From positions 62,001-126,000 of the forward strand of contig SAPZ01000013.1 of NCBI GenBank assembly GCA_004020875.1: DNA of 64,000 bases. Reading direction: 5' to 3'. The notes under the pieces were generated by a model that had not been told where the DNA came from, ran no database searches, and saw only the letters and a program-made list of their open reading frames with translations. Source of the stretch: Mesorhizobium sp. (lineage in GTDB: Bacteria > Pseudomonadota > Alphaproteobacteria > Rhizobiales > Rhizobiaceae). Made by a program: the position numbers and the translations under genes. Numbering within the stretch: the first letter of the stretch is position 1; the number at the start of each line of letters is the position of its first letter. Of the stretch, positions 1-8,032 are shown in pieces.

Positions 1-472
1 AAAGATGAGCGACGCCTTTGCGGGCGAGCGCCGTGCGGCAGGCAAGGCTCGCCACGTTCTCCATATGCGCCGCGTCCGAGACCTGGACATTATAGACGCT
101 GACGTCATTGAAGACGCGGGTGAGATCGACATCCTGCTGGGTGAAAGTCTCGACTAGATCATGGAACTGCATGCCGGTGATCGCCAGCACCGGCGCCTGG
201 TCGAGCCTGGCGTCGTAGAGGCCGGTGAGAAGGTGAGTACCGCCGGGTCCGGACGTTGCGAGGCACACTCCGAGCTTCCCTGTCCATTTGGCGTAGGCGC
301 AAGCCATGAACGCGGCCGATTCCTCGTGCCGCACCTGGACGAAGGATATCCTGTGCTGGTTTTTGCGCAGCGCCTCCATGACGCCGTTGATGCCGTCGCC
401 GGGCAGCCCGAACACGACTTCGACGTTCCAGGCGATCAAGGTGTCGACGAGAATTTCGGCTGCATTGGGCAT
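1..472 (-). CDS. Thiamine pyrophosphate-dependent enzyme, N-terminal part (cut by window start)
   Basis: The reverse strand from an ATG at 472 reads 157 codons without a stop and runs out of the window. The translation opens MPNAAEILVDTLIAWNVEVV, followed by FGLPGDGINGVMEAL and RHEESAAFMA, where the Glu pair contains the cofactor-activating glutamate of the PYR domain. LATSGPGGTHLLTGLYDA then follows. This is the standard N-terminal domain of the pyruvate oxidase / acetolactate synthase superfamily of cytosolic TPP enzymes. The catalytic PP domain lies outside the window, so the substrate cannot be told; pyruvate oxidase-like is most likely. An EcfG-type promoter sits 26 bases upstream, and the gene diverges from the hydrolase at 618. 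Confidence 0.88.
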   Translation of the reverse strand, partial: MPNAAEILVDTLIAWNVEVVFGLPGDGINGVMEALRKNQHRISFVQVRHEESAAFMACAYAKWTGKLGVCLATSGPGGTHLLTGLYDARLDQAPVLAITGMQFHDLVETFTQQDVDLTRVFNDVSVYNVQVSDAAHMENVASLACRTALARKGVAHL

Positions 473-497
473 GGCGAGGCTCCGCTGTTGGGTTCCG

Positions 498-522
498 AAC
501 CAGCGAGGCTGCGGTTGGTTCC
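498..522 (-). promoter_or_regulatory. EcfG-type promoter for the TPP enzyme
   Basis: On the reverse strand GGAAC (522-518) is followed after 16 bases by GGTT (501-498). This fits the general-stress sigma factor EcfG signature GGAAC-N16/17-cGTT. It lies 26 bases upstream of the ATG at 472. Confidence 0.65.
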
Positions 523-553
523 CTCGCCGGATCGAGGCGGCTCATGGCCAAAG

Positions 554-578
554 GGAACAAACCTGATTGCGCGGGGTT
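554..578 (+). promoter_or_regulatory. EcfG-type promoter for the alpha/beta hydrolase
   Basis: GGAAC (554-558), 16 bases, then GGTT (575-578). It lies 40 bases ahead of the ATG at 618 and is back to back with the divergent site at 498-522. Confidence 0.65.
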
Positions 579-617
579 GGGCGGCCACTGCGGTGTGGTG
601 CGCATGAGGAGGCGTCC

Positions 618-1514
618 ATGGAAGAGCCTGTCTTCTGCGATACTTCGCTTCTGCGCGTTGCCTATCTGAGCGGCGGATCCGAGGGCGGCTCGCCTGTGCT
701 GCTTATTCATGGCTGGCCGGATGATGCCACCACTTTTGCGGATGTCGCACCATCTCTTCAGGCCGCGGGCTTCCGCACCTTCGCGCCATGGCTGCGCGGT
801 TTCGGGAAGACCTCGTTCCACTCCGATAAAACGATGCGCTCAGGCGAGATCGCCGCCATGGCGCAGGACGCGCTCGATTTTGCCGACGCCATCGGCCTCG
901 AACGGTTCGCGGTTGTCGGCCATGACTGGGGCGCGCGTATTGCCTATCTGCTCGCCTCCGTCTTTCCGCAACGCATAACATGCTGTGCGGCGCTTTCGCT
1001 GGGGTGGCAGCCCGGCCCGCCTCCGACGCCGCCTTTGAAGCAGGCGAGGGCTTTCTGGTATCAGTGGTTCATGGCGACCGAGCGCGGCGAAGAGTTCGTG
1101 CGACAGCACGGTCACTCCTTCGCGCGGTTCCAGTGGGACAGCTGGAGCCCCCCAGGCTGGTTCGACGACGCGCTGTTCGAACGGGTCGCGAGGTCCTTCG
1201 AAAATCCCGACTGGCCGGACGTGACGCTGCATTCCTATCGCGTGCGCTGGGGCGAGGCGGATCCCGACCCGAACTATGCTGAACTCGCGCGCAAGCAGAT
1301 CGGGGCGGAGGTCATCTCGGTCCCGACGTTGGTCCTTCATGGCGATGACGACCGCGTCGTTCTGCCGGATTCCTCCCAAGACAAGGAGGCCTATTTTACC
1401 GCCGGTTATGAGCGTGTGCTCCTGCCGCGTGTCGGTCATTTTCCGACTAGGGAAGCTCCTGGCCAGGTCCGAGAGAGGTTGGAGAGGTTCCTGGTCGGCT
1501 TCGGCAGGCAATAG
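618..1514 (+). CDS. Alpha/beta hydrolase, epoxide hydrolase / haloalkane dehalogenase type
   Basis: A 298-residue protein with the alpha/beta hydrolase order. The oxyanion-hole motif HGWPDD is near residue 31, followed by the nucleophile elbow GHDWGA near residue 100, where Asp (not Ser) is the expected nucleophile. A helical cap comes next, then LHGDDDRVV with the acidic residue, and VGHFPTREAP with the catalytic His near the C-terminus. An Asp nucleophile points to epoxide hydrolase or dehalogenase chemistry rather than esterase; the substrate is unknown. The ATG at 618 is preferred over upstream in-frame starts because GAGGAGGC lies just before it. An EcfG-type promoter precedes the gene, so stress induction is inferred. 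Confidence 0.85.
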   Translation: MEEPVFCDTSLLRVAYLSGGSEGGSPVLLIHGWPDDATTFADVAPSLQAAGFRTFAPWLRGFGKTSFHSDKTMRSGEIAAMAQDALDFADAIGLERFAVVGHDWGARIAYLLASVFPQRITCCAALSLGWQPGPPPTPPLKQARAFWYQWFMATERGEEFVRQHGHSFARFQWDSWSPPGWFDDALFERVARSFENPDWPDVTLHSYRVRWGEADPDPNYAELARKQIGAEVISVPTLVLHGDDDRVVLPDSSQDKEAYFTAGYERVLLPRVGHFPTREAPGQVRERLERFLVGFGRQ

Positions 1515-1544
1515 GCGACTGCGACTTCCGCGTTCGGGGAAGCA

Positions 1545-1569
1545 GGAACCTTTGTTCCCTCAGTGGGTT
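1545..1569 (+). promoter_or_regulatory. EcfG-type promoter for a small protein
   Basis: GGAAC (1545-1549), 16 bases, GGTT (1566-1569). It is 35 bases upstream of the GTG at 1605 and supports that small gene. Confidence 0.6.
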
Positions 1570-1604
1570 AGTGGGCAGGCATTAACCCATGTTAGGGCGC
1601 GGCC

Positions 1605-1793
1605 GTGGCACACAAGGTTCGTGAAGCACTGAGATCGGAACAGGAGCTGTCCGAGACGACAACGCCGGAACGCGAGACGACCGTCGCGTTGGAGGCGCTG
1701 GGACTCGAGAAAGCGCCTTCCCGAATGCTGGAACTGGCGCGAAAGCTGGACGCCGCGATCGCGTTGCGTGCGCGCAAGGCCCGTCCTAATTGA
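1605..1793 (+). CDS. Small hypothetical protein, 62 aa
   Basis: Starts with GTG at 1605 and encodes a 62-residue, charged, probably helical cytosolic protein. It is rich in Glu, Arg, Leu and Ala and contains stretches such as VREALRSEQELSET and MLELARKLDAAIAL. There is no signal peptide, membrane segment or cysteine. I do not recognise the family. The EcfG-type promoter 35 bases upstream and the position between two other stress genes argue that it is real and part of the same regulon. Function unknown. Confidence 0.5.
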   Translation: MAHKVREALRSEQELSETTTPERETTVALEALGLEKAPSRMLELARKLDAAIALRARKARPN

Positions 1794-1827
1794 TTTTCCA
1801 CTAACGACGCTCTGATGGCGCCGACCC

Positions 1828-1852
1828 GGAACAATCAGGGCCGGCATTTGTT
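1828..1852 (+). promoter_or_regulatory. Possible EcfG-type promoter (TGTT variant)
   Basis: GGAAC (1828-1832), 16 bases, TGTT (1849-1852). The -10 element departs from cGTT in its first base. The only ORF behind it is the doubtful one at 1881. Confidence 0.35.
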
Positions 1853-1880
1853 CACCCGTGAGACCTTCCATGGCAATCGG

Positions 1881-2051
1881 ATGAAGAGCCTGATTCAAAG
1901 CCTGATGGCCGAGTTCCTGCCGCGCTGGTGGCGTCGAAAATCTCGCGCCCCTGCGCCGAGAGAGATGCCCACTCGTGCATCCTCGCGGGTAACGCCGGAC
2001 CGTTCTCAGGCAAGAGGGGCCGGGGAAGGATCGGACGCTGTTCCAAGATAG
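1881..2051 (+). CDS. Possible small basic protein, 56 aa
   Basis: An ORF of 56 codons starting ATG at 1881, with an amphipathic start (MKSLIQSLMAEFLPRWW) and then an Arg/Pro/Ser-rich tail. The case for it is a GGAAC-N16-TGTT site whose expected start point falls about 20 bases upstream. Against it are a poor ribosome binding site, a low-complexity tail of the kind chance frames give in GC-rich DNA, and no recognised family. It may simply be leader sequence ahead of the catalase gene. Confidence 0.25.
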   Translation: MKSLIQSLMAEFLPRWWRRKSRAPAPREMPTRASSRVTPDRSQARGAGEGSDAVPR

Positions 2052-2083
2052 CTCAGGCTGGGGCATGCCCGCTCCACCGCCCT

Positions 2084-2108
2084 GGAACATTCGCCCCGAT
2101 TGCTCGTT
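2084..2108 (+). promoter_or_regulatory. EcfG-type promoter for catalase
   Basis: GGAAC (2084-2088), 16 bases, CGTT (2105-2108), an exact match to the consensus. It is 38 bases ahead of the ATG at 2147. Confidence 0.75.
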
Positions 2109-2146
2109 CGGCAACATCATTTCAGCGAGCACAAGGGACACCCACA

Positions 2147-4261
2147 ATGCCGAAGAAAGCTTCCCCGGCCGACGCTACAGCCGTGGCTGAGATTCATGAC
2201 CAGAAACTTGTCCGCGGCAATGGCGGCGAGCTGCACCAGGTCGCCGAAGGCGAGGTCGAGGTGCAGACGACGGCGCTTGGCGCGCCGATCGCAGATGACC
2301 ACAACACGTTGAAGATCGGCGAACGCGGTCCCACGCTGATCGAGGATTTTCATTTCCGCGAAAAGATCTTCCATTTCGATCATGAGCGTATCCCCGAGCG
2401 CGTTGTGCACGCGCGCGGCTACGGCGCCCACGGCTTCTTCGAGACCTATGAGTCGCTCGCCAAGTACACCAAAGCCGATATCTTCCAGCGGCCCGGCGAG
2501 AAGACACCCGCCTTCGTTCGTTTCTCAACAGTCGCCGGCAGCAAGGGGTCCTTCGACCTGGCGCGGGATGTTCGCGGCTTTGCCGTGAAGCTCTACACCA
2601 AGGAGGGCAATTGGGACCTCGTCGGCAACAACATCCCGGTCTTCTTCATCCAGGATGCGATCAGGTTTCCGGACATGGTCCATGCCGTGAAAGAAGAACC
2701 GGACAGGGCGTTCCCGCAGGCCCAATCCGCGCACGACAATTTCTGGGACTTTATCTCGCTCACGCCGGAATCGATGCACATGATCATGTGGATCATGTCC
2801 GATCGCGCCATTCCCCGGTCGTTCCGGTTCATGCAGGGCTTCGGCGTGCACACGTTCCGTCTTGTCAACGCCAAGGATGAATCGACCTTCGTCAAATTCA
2901 TCTGGAAGCCTAGGCTGGGCATGCAGTCGGTGGTCTGGAACGAGGCCGTGAAGATCAACGGCGCCGATCCCGATTTTCACCGCCGAGACCTCTGGAACGC
3001 CATCCAGTCTGGAGATCTTCCGGAGTGGGAGCTGTGCTTGCAGCTCTTCGACCAGGATTTCGCCGACAGTTTCGACTTCGACATCCTCGATCCCACCAAG
3101 ATCATTCCCGAGGAGATCATCGAGCCGCTGCCGGTCGGACGCCTTGTTCTCGATCGCATGCCTGAGAACTTCTTCGCCGAGACCGAACAGGTTGCCTTCA
3201 TGACGCAGAACGTGCCGCCGGGCATCGATTTTTCCAACGATCCCCTGCTGCAGGGGCGCAACTTCTCCTATCTCGATACGCAGCTCAAACGCCTGGGCGG
3301 TCCCAACTTCACCCACCTTCCCATCAATGCCCCGAAATGCCCGTTCCATCATTTCCAGCAGGACGGCCACATGGCGATGCGCAACCCCGCCGGCCGCGCC
3401 AATTATCAGCCGAATTCCTGGGGCGAGGGGCCGCGTGAGTCGCCTGAGCGGGGCTTCCGCTCCCTTGCCGATGCGGAGGAGGGGCAGAAGGTCCGGCTGC
3501 GGGCGGAGAGCTTCGCCGATCACTACAGCCAGGCCCGGCAATTCTTCCTCAGCCAGACCGAGCCTGAGCAGCGTCACATCGCGATGGCGCTGACCTTCGA
3601 GTTGAGCAAGGTCGAGACGCCGATCATCCGCGAGCGGATGATCTCCCATCTGCTCAACATCGACGAGACGCTGGCGACCACGGTTGCCGACAAGCTCGGC
3701 ATCAAGACGATGCCGGCGCCTGCCGACGCGGCTGTGCCGACACGTGATGACCTCGAGCCGTCGCCTGCGCTCAGCATCATCAACAATGGGCCGGACAGCT
3801 TCAAGGGCCGCAAGATCGGCGTGCTCGTCAGCGACGGCATCGATTTCGGCCTGCTGCAGGCGGTGCGGGATGCGGCGCAAGCCGAAGGCGCCAAGGTGGA
3901 AATCGTGGCGCGCCGGGTGGGCGGTGTCGAGGCAGGCGATGGCAGCTGGATCCAAGCCAATCACATGATCGACGGCGGACCGTCGGTTCTCTTCGATGCG
4001 GTCGTGCTGCTCGTTTCCGAGGAAGGCGCCGAGATGCTGTCCAGGGATGCTGCGGCAAAGGACTTCGTGTCCGATGCCTTCGCGCACCTGAAGTTCATCG
4101 CCTTCGTCGCGGCTGCCGGACCTCTGCTGGCAAGCGCCGGGGTAACGGCCGATGCGGATGAGGGCCTCATCGAGCTCACAGGCGACGATTCTGCGCGCTC
4201 GTTTGTCGAGGCTTGCCGCAAGCTGCGGCTTTGGGCGAGGGAAGGCGCGGTCAAGCTCTGA
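2147..4261 (+). CDS. katE: Large-subunit (clade II, HPII-type) catalase
   Basis: A 704-residue protein that converts hydrogen peroxide to water and oxygen. The distal-side motif RIPERVVHARG holds the catalytic His near residue 88. LVGNNIPVFFIQDA carries the distal Asn, and GRNFSYLDTQ carries the Tyr that ligates heme. After the core, residues from about 550 onward form the flavodoxin/DJ-1-like C-terminal domain (RKIGVLVSDGIDFGLL) that marks large-subunit catalases. The ATG at 2147 is chosen over upstream in-frame ATGs because it gives the usual family length and lies just behind an exact EcfG-type promoter. A strong terminator follows, so the gene is probably monocistronic. Confidence 0.96.
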   Translation: MPKKASPADATAVAEIHDQKLVRGNGGELHQVAEGEVEVQTTALGAPIADDHNTLKIGERGPTLIEDFHFREKIFHFDHERIPERVVHARGYGAHGFFETYESLAKYTKADIFQRPGEKTPAFVRFSTVAGSKGSFDLARDVRGFAVKLYTKEGNWDLVGNNIPVFFIQDAIRFPDMVHAVKEEPDRAFPQAQSAHDNFWDFISLTPESMHMIMWIMSDRAIPRSFRFMQGFGVHTFRLVNAKDESTFVKFIWKPRLGMQSVVWNEAVKINGADPDFHRRDLWNAIQSGDLPEWELCLQLFDQDFADSFDFDILDPTKIIPEEIIEPLPVGRLVLDRMPENFFAETEQVAFMTQNVPPGIDFSNDPLLQGRNFSYLDTQLKRLGGPNFTHLPINAPKCPFHHFQQDGHMAMRNPAGRANYQPNSWGEGPRESPERGFRSLADAEEGQKVRLRAESFADHYSQARQFFLSQTEPEQRHIAMALTFELSKVETPIIRERMISHLLNIDETLATTVADKLGIKTMPAPADAAVPTRDDLEPSPALSIINNGPDSFKGRKIGVLVSDGIDFGLLQAVRDAAQAEGAKVEIVARRVGGVEAGDGSWIQANHMIDGGPSVLFDAVVLLVSEEGAEMLSRDAAAKDFVSDAFAHLKFIAFVAAAGPLLASAGVTADADEGLIELTGDDSARSFVEACRKLRLWAREGAVKL

Positions 4262-4346
4262 CTTTCGTGGGAACATTTCGAGCGTCTGCCGGTTCGAAAG
4301 ATGATCGCCCTCCCTCCAGCGATCCAGGGTCCCATCAAGACCTGAT

Positions 4347-4384
4347 AAGGCCCGTTGCCGCATGCAGGCAGCGGGCCTTTTTTC
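4347..4384 (+). terminator. Rho-independent terminator after catalase
   Basis: An 11-base stem (GGCCCGTTGCC pairing with GGCAGCGGGCC, one G-U pair) closes a 6-base loop and runs into six T residues. It lies 86 bases after the catalase stop. Confidence 0.9.
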
Positions 4385-4429
4385 GTCGGCAATATTCGGT
4401 TGTCGCGAGCGTCCAAACCGGGCCCGGCG

Positions 4430-4454
4430 GGAACAAGCGGGATGTCTTGGGGTT
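4430..4454 (+). promoter_or_regulatory. EcfG-type promoter for the 92-aa protein
   Basis: GGAAC (4430-4434), 16 bases, GGTT (4451-4454), 39 bases ahead of the ATG at 4493. Confidence 0.65.
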
Positions 4455-4492
4455 CCCTTTCGAGAGAGGGGAACCGTCAACAGGAGGCCGCA

Positions 4493-4771
4493 ATGAGCGA
4501 AGCTATGACCACCTCAAATCATGAAGTGATCCGAGCTTGGATCGAGGCGCGCGAAGGCCGGCCTGCCGTTGTCGCGACGCCGGGGAAGGTTGCGACGCTG
4601 CGGGTCGATTTCGGCGCGGGCGAAGAAGATCTGAGGCCGATCGAATGGGAGGATTTCTTCAAAGTTATGGACGACAACAACCTGGCGTTCGTTCACCAGG
4701 ACATGACCGCGGAGGGCAGCACCAGCCGCTTCAACAAGTTCGTCCCGCGCGAGCAGCCATCCGGGAGGTAA
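4493..4771 (+). CDS. Conserved small hypothetical protein, 92 aa
   Basis: Starts at ATG 4493 behind CAGGAGG, a strong ribosome binding site. The 92-residue soluble acidic protein has a recognisable pattern: VIRAWIEAREGRPA near the start, IEWEDFFKVMDDNNLAFV in the middle and SRFNKFV near the end. From memory, similar proteins are common in rhizobia and related proteobacteria and are sometimes labelled, without good support, as glucan branching enzyme; I would not use that label. No catalytic motif is visible. Its own EcfG-type promoter and its place next to catalase suggest a role in the general stress response. Confidence 0.75.
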   Translation: MSEAMTTSNHEVIRAWIEAREGRPAVVATPGKVATLRVDFGAGEEDLRPIEWEDFFKVMDDNNLAFVHQDMTAEGSTSRFNKFVPREQPSGR

Positions 4772-4784
4772 CGGATCTCGACTG

Positions 4785-4997
4785 TTACTGAACTCCCGGC
4801 ATCTTGCTGGCGTCCTGAGGGTTCTTTTTGATGCCGGCCGCCGGGGAGGTGTCTTGCGGCGCGTTTCCGCCCTGGTTCTGTTCAGGCGTGCGCTTCCACG
4901 GCGTGTCAGACGAGCCGCTCTCGACGCGAATGAAGGCCCAGTAGCAGGCCAGCAGCACGATCAAAGTCAGTATGAGCGGCAAAACAACACGTCTCAT
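4785..4997 (-). CDS. Small membrane-anchored hypothetical protein, 70 aa
   Basis: Starts ATG 4997 with AAGGA upstream. One N-terminal membrane segment (about residues 4-24) is followed by a polar, Pro/Asn/Gln-rich tail without cysteines, probably in the periplasm. It is the last of three reverse-strand genes (DUF4142 protein, YflT-like protein, this one) that share the EcfG-type promoter at 6432-6456. The family is unknown to me. Confidence 0.6.
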   Translation of the reverse strand: MRRVVLPLILTLIVLLACYWAFIRVESGSSDTPWKRTPEQNQGGNAPQDTSPAAGIKKNPQDASKMPGVQ

Positions 4998-5056
4998 GCC
5001 GATTCCTTCATGGCCTTTGTCGACGGCAAGCTGATCCGAGTGTCTGGGTGTCTGGC

Positions 5057-5656
5057 TCAGGCTCTCCGCCGTCGCGCGGCCTCGCGCTCGACATCGTCAG
5101 CCGAATAATCGCCGGCGGCCGGGTCGAACGCTGCCCATCCGCCCGCTTGGTATTCGCTGCGGCGGTCGGCGATGTTGACTGACGCGGAGCTGCGGAGAAC
5201 GTCCCGAGCTTCCGAGGCGAGGTCGTCCTCGACACGAGCCGTCACCAGCGTTCCGCCGCGGCGGACGCCTTCAGCATAGACATGCGCGTCTTCCTCCGGC
5301 ACGCCGGCGTCGGTCAGGCTGCCGATGATGCCGCCAGCCGCGCCGCCCACAATCGCTCCAGCGACGGCGCCCGCGGCTGTCGCCGCCAGCCAGCCGGCCG
5401 CGACCACCGGCCCGACGCCCGGTATCGCCATAGCGCCGAGGCCCGTTGCAAGGCCGCCCGCGCCACCCACGACCGCGCCGATGCCGGCGCCGCTGGCGGC
5501 GTCCTCGGCAGCGGGAGATTGCGTGTTTCGGTGCCAGCCGCGGGCATTGTTGGCCATGATACTGATGTCGGATGACGGAACGCCGGTGGACTCCAGCGCG
5601 CCCACGGCGTCAGCGGCATCGTCATAGTCGTCGAACAGGGCGGTGATGGTTTGCAT
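5057..5656 (-). CDS. YflT-like general stress protein with a glycine-rich hydrophobic core
   Basis: A 199-residue protein. The N-terminus (MQTITALFDDYDDAADAVGA, then GVPSSDISIMANN) matches the general-stress 17M/YflT domain in pattern. Residues about 55-120 are a long glycine/alanine-rich hydrophobic stretch with GxxxG repeats (a glycine-zipper look) that could insert in a membrane. Another short acidic domain comes before the basic end (REAARRRRA). Ribosome binding site CAGGAGA. It is second in the stress operon between the DUF4142 and 70-aa genes. The biochemical role is unknown. Confidence 0.75.
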   Translation of the reverse strand: MQTITALFDDYDDAADAVGALESTGVPSSDISIMANNARGWHRNTQSPAAEDAASGAGIGAVVGGAGGLATGLGAMAIPGVGPVVAAGWLAATAAGAVAGAIVGGAAGGIIGSLTDAGVPEEDAHVYAEGVRRGGTLVTARVEDDLASEARDVLRSSASVNIADRRSEYQAGGWAAFDPAAGDYSADDVEREAARRRRA

Positions 5657-5670
5657 GTCGGTTCTCCTGT

Positions 5671-6399
5671 CTACTGTTGGCCGGCAAAGACGTTGCCCTG
5701 GTAGTCGAGCGCGACGGAGATGCCCTTGCCATCCTTCGTCGCTTGGCCGCGCCAGACTCCCTGCTCGTCCTTGGCGAGCGCGGAGACGTCCGCATATCCG
5801 GCATCCTGGATGCGTTTCTTCGCCTGCGCTTCGGTGAAGCTGTTCGCGCCGGGAACCGGAGCAGGTGGTTTCGGCGTCGATGCCGTTTTGACCGCCGGCA
5901 GGCCCGCGCTGGCGCCAGCGATCTTCTCGATCATGTCGCGATGCATCTTCAGCGTCGGCAGCGTCTCCGCCGCGAAAGATCTGAGGGCGGGATTGTCTCC
6001 CTCCTTGGCGTAGGCTTCGAACAGGCTGACCGCGTCGGCGTGCGCCTTGCGCTGCATCTCGACGTAAGGCTGGTCCAGCGAGGCCGTCGTGCTCTGCAAG
6101 CGTTCAAGGTCACTCTTGTGCTCGGCGTCGGGTTGCGTCGGCACCTGGAGCTTCTGCTCGCCGGCGATCTTCTGCAATTTGGCGTTCGCCGCACCGTGAT
6201 CGGAGATCATGCGCTTGGAGAAATCCTTGATCTGCTGATCCTTCGCATTGCCCTGCGCGATCTTGCTCGAATCCACTTCGAACATCCCGCCGATCGCAGC
6301 CTTGTTGACGAAGCTCTGCGCGTCGTCGGCCGCGAACGCCGGAAGGGCAAGCATCAACGCGGCGGTCGCCGATGGGATAAGGAATATCCGCATGCTCAT
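5671..6399 (-). CDS. Exported DUF4142 protein with a C-terminal PepSY-like domain
   Basis: 242 residues. A cleavable signal peptide (ends near PAFAADDA, residue 24) precedes a DUF4142 four-helix domain (FVNKAAIGGMFEVDSSKIA ... KDFSKRMISDHGAANAKL, about residues 30-170). A proline linker follows, then a PepSY-like tail (IQDAGYADVSALAKDEQGVW). DUF4142 proteins are periplasmic ferritin-fold proteins of uncertain role, often stress-linked. The ATG at 6399 is chosen because AAGGAG lies 9 bases upstream. First gene of a three-gene operon behind an EcfG-type promoter. Confidence 0.85.
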   Translation of the reverse strand: MSMRIFLIPSATAALMLALPAFAADDAQSFVNKAAIGGMFEVDSSKIAQGNAKDQQIKDFSKRMISDHGAANAKLQKIAGEQKLQVPTQPDAEHKSDLERLQSTTASLDQPYVEMQRKAHADAVSLFEAYAKEGDNPALRSFAAETLPTLKMHRDMIEKIAGASAGLPAVKTASTPKPPAPVPGANSFTEAQAKKRIQDAGYADVSALAKDEQGVWRGQATKDGKGISVALDYQGNVFAGQQ

Positions 6400-6431
6400 G
6401 GCTCAAGGCTCCTTCGGTCTTGGTGGCACCG

Positions 6432-6456
6432 AACCAACGTCCCTGCCCTTTGTTCC
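6432..6456 (-). promoter_or_regulatory. EcfG-type promoter for the DUF4142 operon
   Basis: On the reverse strand GGAAC (6456-6452), 16 bases, GGTT (6435-6432), 32 bases upstream of the ATG at 6399. Confidence 0.65.
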
Positions 6457-6797
6457 CCAGGGACCTCGTTTCCTTGGACCAATAATAGAAATCGCCATGC
6501 CGTGGCCGGGCGGATTGGATCTACTTGGTGCCCGAGGTGCTTGGACGGCATGTCGGGCAACGCGCGTCGCCACGTTGGCTCTGCCGCCGGCGAGCTTGGA
6601 AAGCGGGCGTCGGCTCCTCCATGATCTCGCCGCCTTCGGTGATGCCGACGATGCCAACAAACTCGTAGCGGCCCAATCGTTCAAAGAATCTTTTTCAGCG
6701 CAGCGGCCAAAAAACATCATTTGTTATTGTGACTTGGCAGATTGAGGCGCGCTCAGCGCGAGCGCTTCCAAAAAGCGTGGCAGGCGCCTACCTCGAT
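6457..6797. other. Intergenic stretch between divergent stress promoters
   Basis: About 340 bases between two divergent EcfG-type promoters. I see no ORF with a credible start, no RNA gene and no clear repeat. The part near 6690-6735 is noticeably richer in A and T than its surroundings. Confidence 0.4.
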
Positions 6798-6822
6798 GGA
6801 ACGGAGGACGTTAATCGGAGTT
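6798..6822 (+). promoter_or_regulatory. Probable EcfG-type promoter (AGTT variant)
   Basis: GGAAC (6798-6802), 16 bases, AGTT (6819-6822). The predicted start point is about 25 bases ahead of the small gene at 6855. Confidence 0.5.
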
Positions 6823-6854
6823 TAGCGGCAGACAACCCGATGGAGAAATTCAAC

Positions 6855-7070
6855 ATGGAATACGCTGCCGAATACCTCTGTCCTGAAATCGCCGAGCGCG
6901 AACGATGCGCGGCCATCGCCGAGGCGCAAGCGAGGGAGTTCGAACGGATCAAGATGTATCCGGTCGCACGCGCGATGCGTGCCTTGGCCTGTCGCATCAA
7001 AGAATCCAGCCTGCCGCGGGATTTCGACACGCGAACCGCGTCTCGCGATATCGAACGCGCCGCGGTCTGA
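6855..7070 (+). CDS. Small hypothetical protein, about 71 aa
   Basis: A soluble, charged, helical protein (MEYAAEYLCPEIAERERCA) with Ala/Arg/Glu-rich content and several cysteines, none in a metal-binding pattern. Two starts are possible: ATG 6840 and ATG 6855. I prefer 6855 because GGAG lies at proper spacing before it. The stop at 7070 is only 5 bases ahead of the cysteine hydrolase start, so the two are probably cotranscribed from the EcfG-type site at 6798-6822. Family not recognised. Confidence 0.55.
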   Translation: MEYAAEYLCPEIAERERCAAIAEAQAREFERIKMYPVARAMRALACRIKESSLPRDFDTRTASRDIERAAV

Positions 7071-7075
7071 CGGCC

Positions 7076-7672
7076 TTGCCCGCGCTCTCACCGATCTCGG
7101 CGAAAGCCGTCCATATTTGCGTGGACATGCAGAAGATGTTCACGCCGCCCATGCCTTGGGCGGTCGATTGGCTGCCCGTGATCCTGCCGCAAGTTGAAAG
7201 GTTGGTCCGCAGGCGACCCGAATCCACGATCTTCACCAGGTTCATCCCCGCGCGAAATCCGGGCGAAGGCCAGGGTCAATGGAAACAATACTACGAGCAT
7301 TGGGCGGACATGACGATCGCAAGGGCCGGCAAGGAGGTGGTCGACCTTCTGCCCGAGCTTGCCGTCCACATCCCGCCGGCGCGCGTGTTCGATAAGCCGA
7401 TCTATTCGCCGTGGCTGAGTGGCGAACTGGCTGGTGTGCTTCAGGCCGAAGGTGTTGAGGAAGTCATCGTCAGCGGCGGCGAGGCCGATATGTGCGTTTT
7501 GGCGACCCTGCTCGGCTCCATCGATCTAGGCTATCGAACCATCCTCGCGGAGGATGCCATCTGCAGCGCGTCCGATGAGGCGTACGAGAACATCCTGAAG
7601 CTCTTCACCAAGCGGTATTCCCACCATGTCGAGGTGGTGCCGGTGGAGGCTATCCTTGAATCCTGGCATTGA
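7076..7672 (+). CDS. Cysteine hydrolase, isochorismatase-like family
   Basis: About 198 residues with the family triad: Asp in ICVDMQKMF near residue 18, Lys in VFDKPIYSPW near residue 105, and the nucleophile Cys in GGEADMCVLATL near residue 140. Members hydrolyse amides or vinyl ethers (isochorismate, nicotinamide, carbamoyl compounds); the substrate cannot be told. No ATG lies before the conserved core; the best start is TTG at 7076, 5 bases after the stop of the small gene upstream. The start is uncertain by a few codons. Cytosolic and probably in a two-gene stress operon. Confidence 0.85.
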   Translation: MPALSPISAKAVHICVDMQKMFTPPMPWAVDWLPVILPQVERLVRRRPESTIFTRFIPARNPGEGQGQWKQYYEHWADMTIARAGKEVVDLLPELAVHIPPARVFDKPIYSPWLSGELAGVLQAEGVEEVIVSGGEADMCVLATLLGSIDLGYRTILAEDAICSASDEAYENILKLFTKRYSHHVEVVPVEAILESWH

Positions 7673-7945
7673 CCCAACCGGGCGTCGATACCGCTATTTT
7701 GGCGGGTCCGAGAAACATCGCGCCGCGGCCTGGTTTCGGTAGGCGACGGCGTGCCGCGTCGCGGTGCGCCGTCTCGGGCCACAAGCATCCGGTCGCGGCC
7801 GCGCGATCATCCCTTTGCGGGCGGGCCTTTTCCAACCGAGCTGCGCAGCTTCAGGCCTTTATCCCGGTGCTTCGCTTGCGAACGGAACGAAAGACAAATC
7901 CGGGAATTAGGTACATGCAACCGAAGATCATTACAGGAGGAAGAA

Positions 7946-8023
7946 ATGGGACGAGGTATTCTGCTCTGGCTTCTTGGCGTTCCGATCCCGATCATTATCC
8001 TTTTGATGCTTTTCGCGCGGTAG
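7946..8023 (+). CDS. Hydrophobic micro-protein, 25 aa
   Basis: ATG at 7946 behind a near-perfect ribosome binding site (CAGGAGGAAGAA). The 25-residue product is a single membrane helix with a short basic start (MGRG), core LLWLLGVPIPIIILLM and Arg at the end. Short proteins with this PIPIIILL pattern recur in rhizobial genomes (from memory). It ends 9 bases before the polytopic membrane protein at 8033, so the two are almost certainly translated from one message and may form one complex (inference). Confidence 0.7.
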   Translation: MGRGILLWLLGVPIPIIILLMLFAR

Positions 8024-8032
8024 GAGCAAACA

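Noticed and set aside
2525..4480. Long reverse-strand open frame (about 650 codons) opposite the catalase gene
   Set aside because: It mirrors the codon bias of katE on the other strand, has no domain and no ribosome binding site; typical shadow in GC-rich DNA.
7884..7908. GGAAC-N16-AATT upstream of the 25-aa micro-protein
   Set aside because: The -35 is exact but the -10 AATT does not fit cGTT; too weak to call an EcfG promoter.
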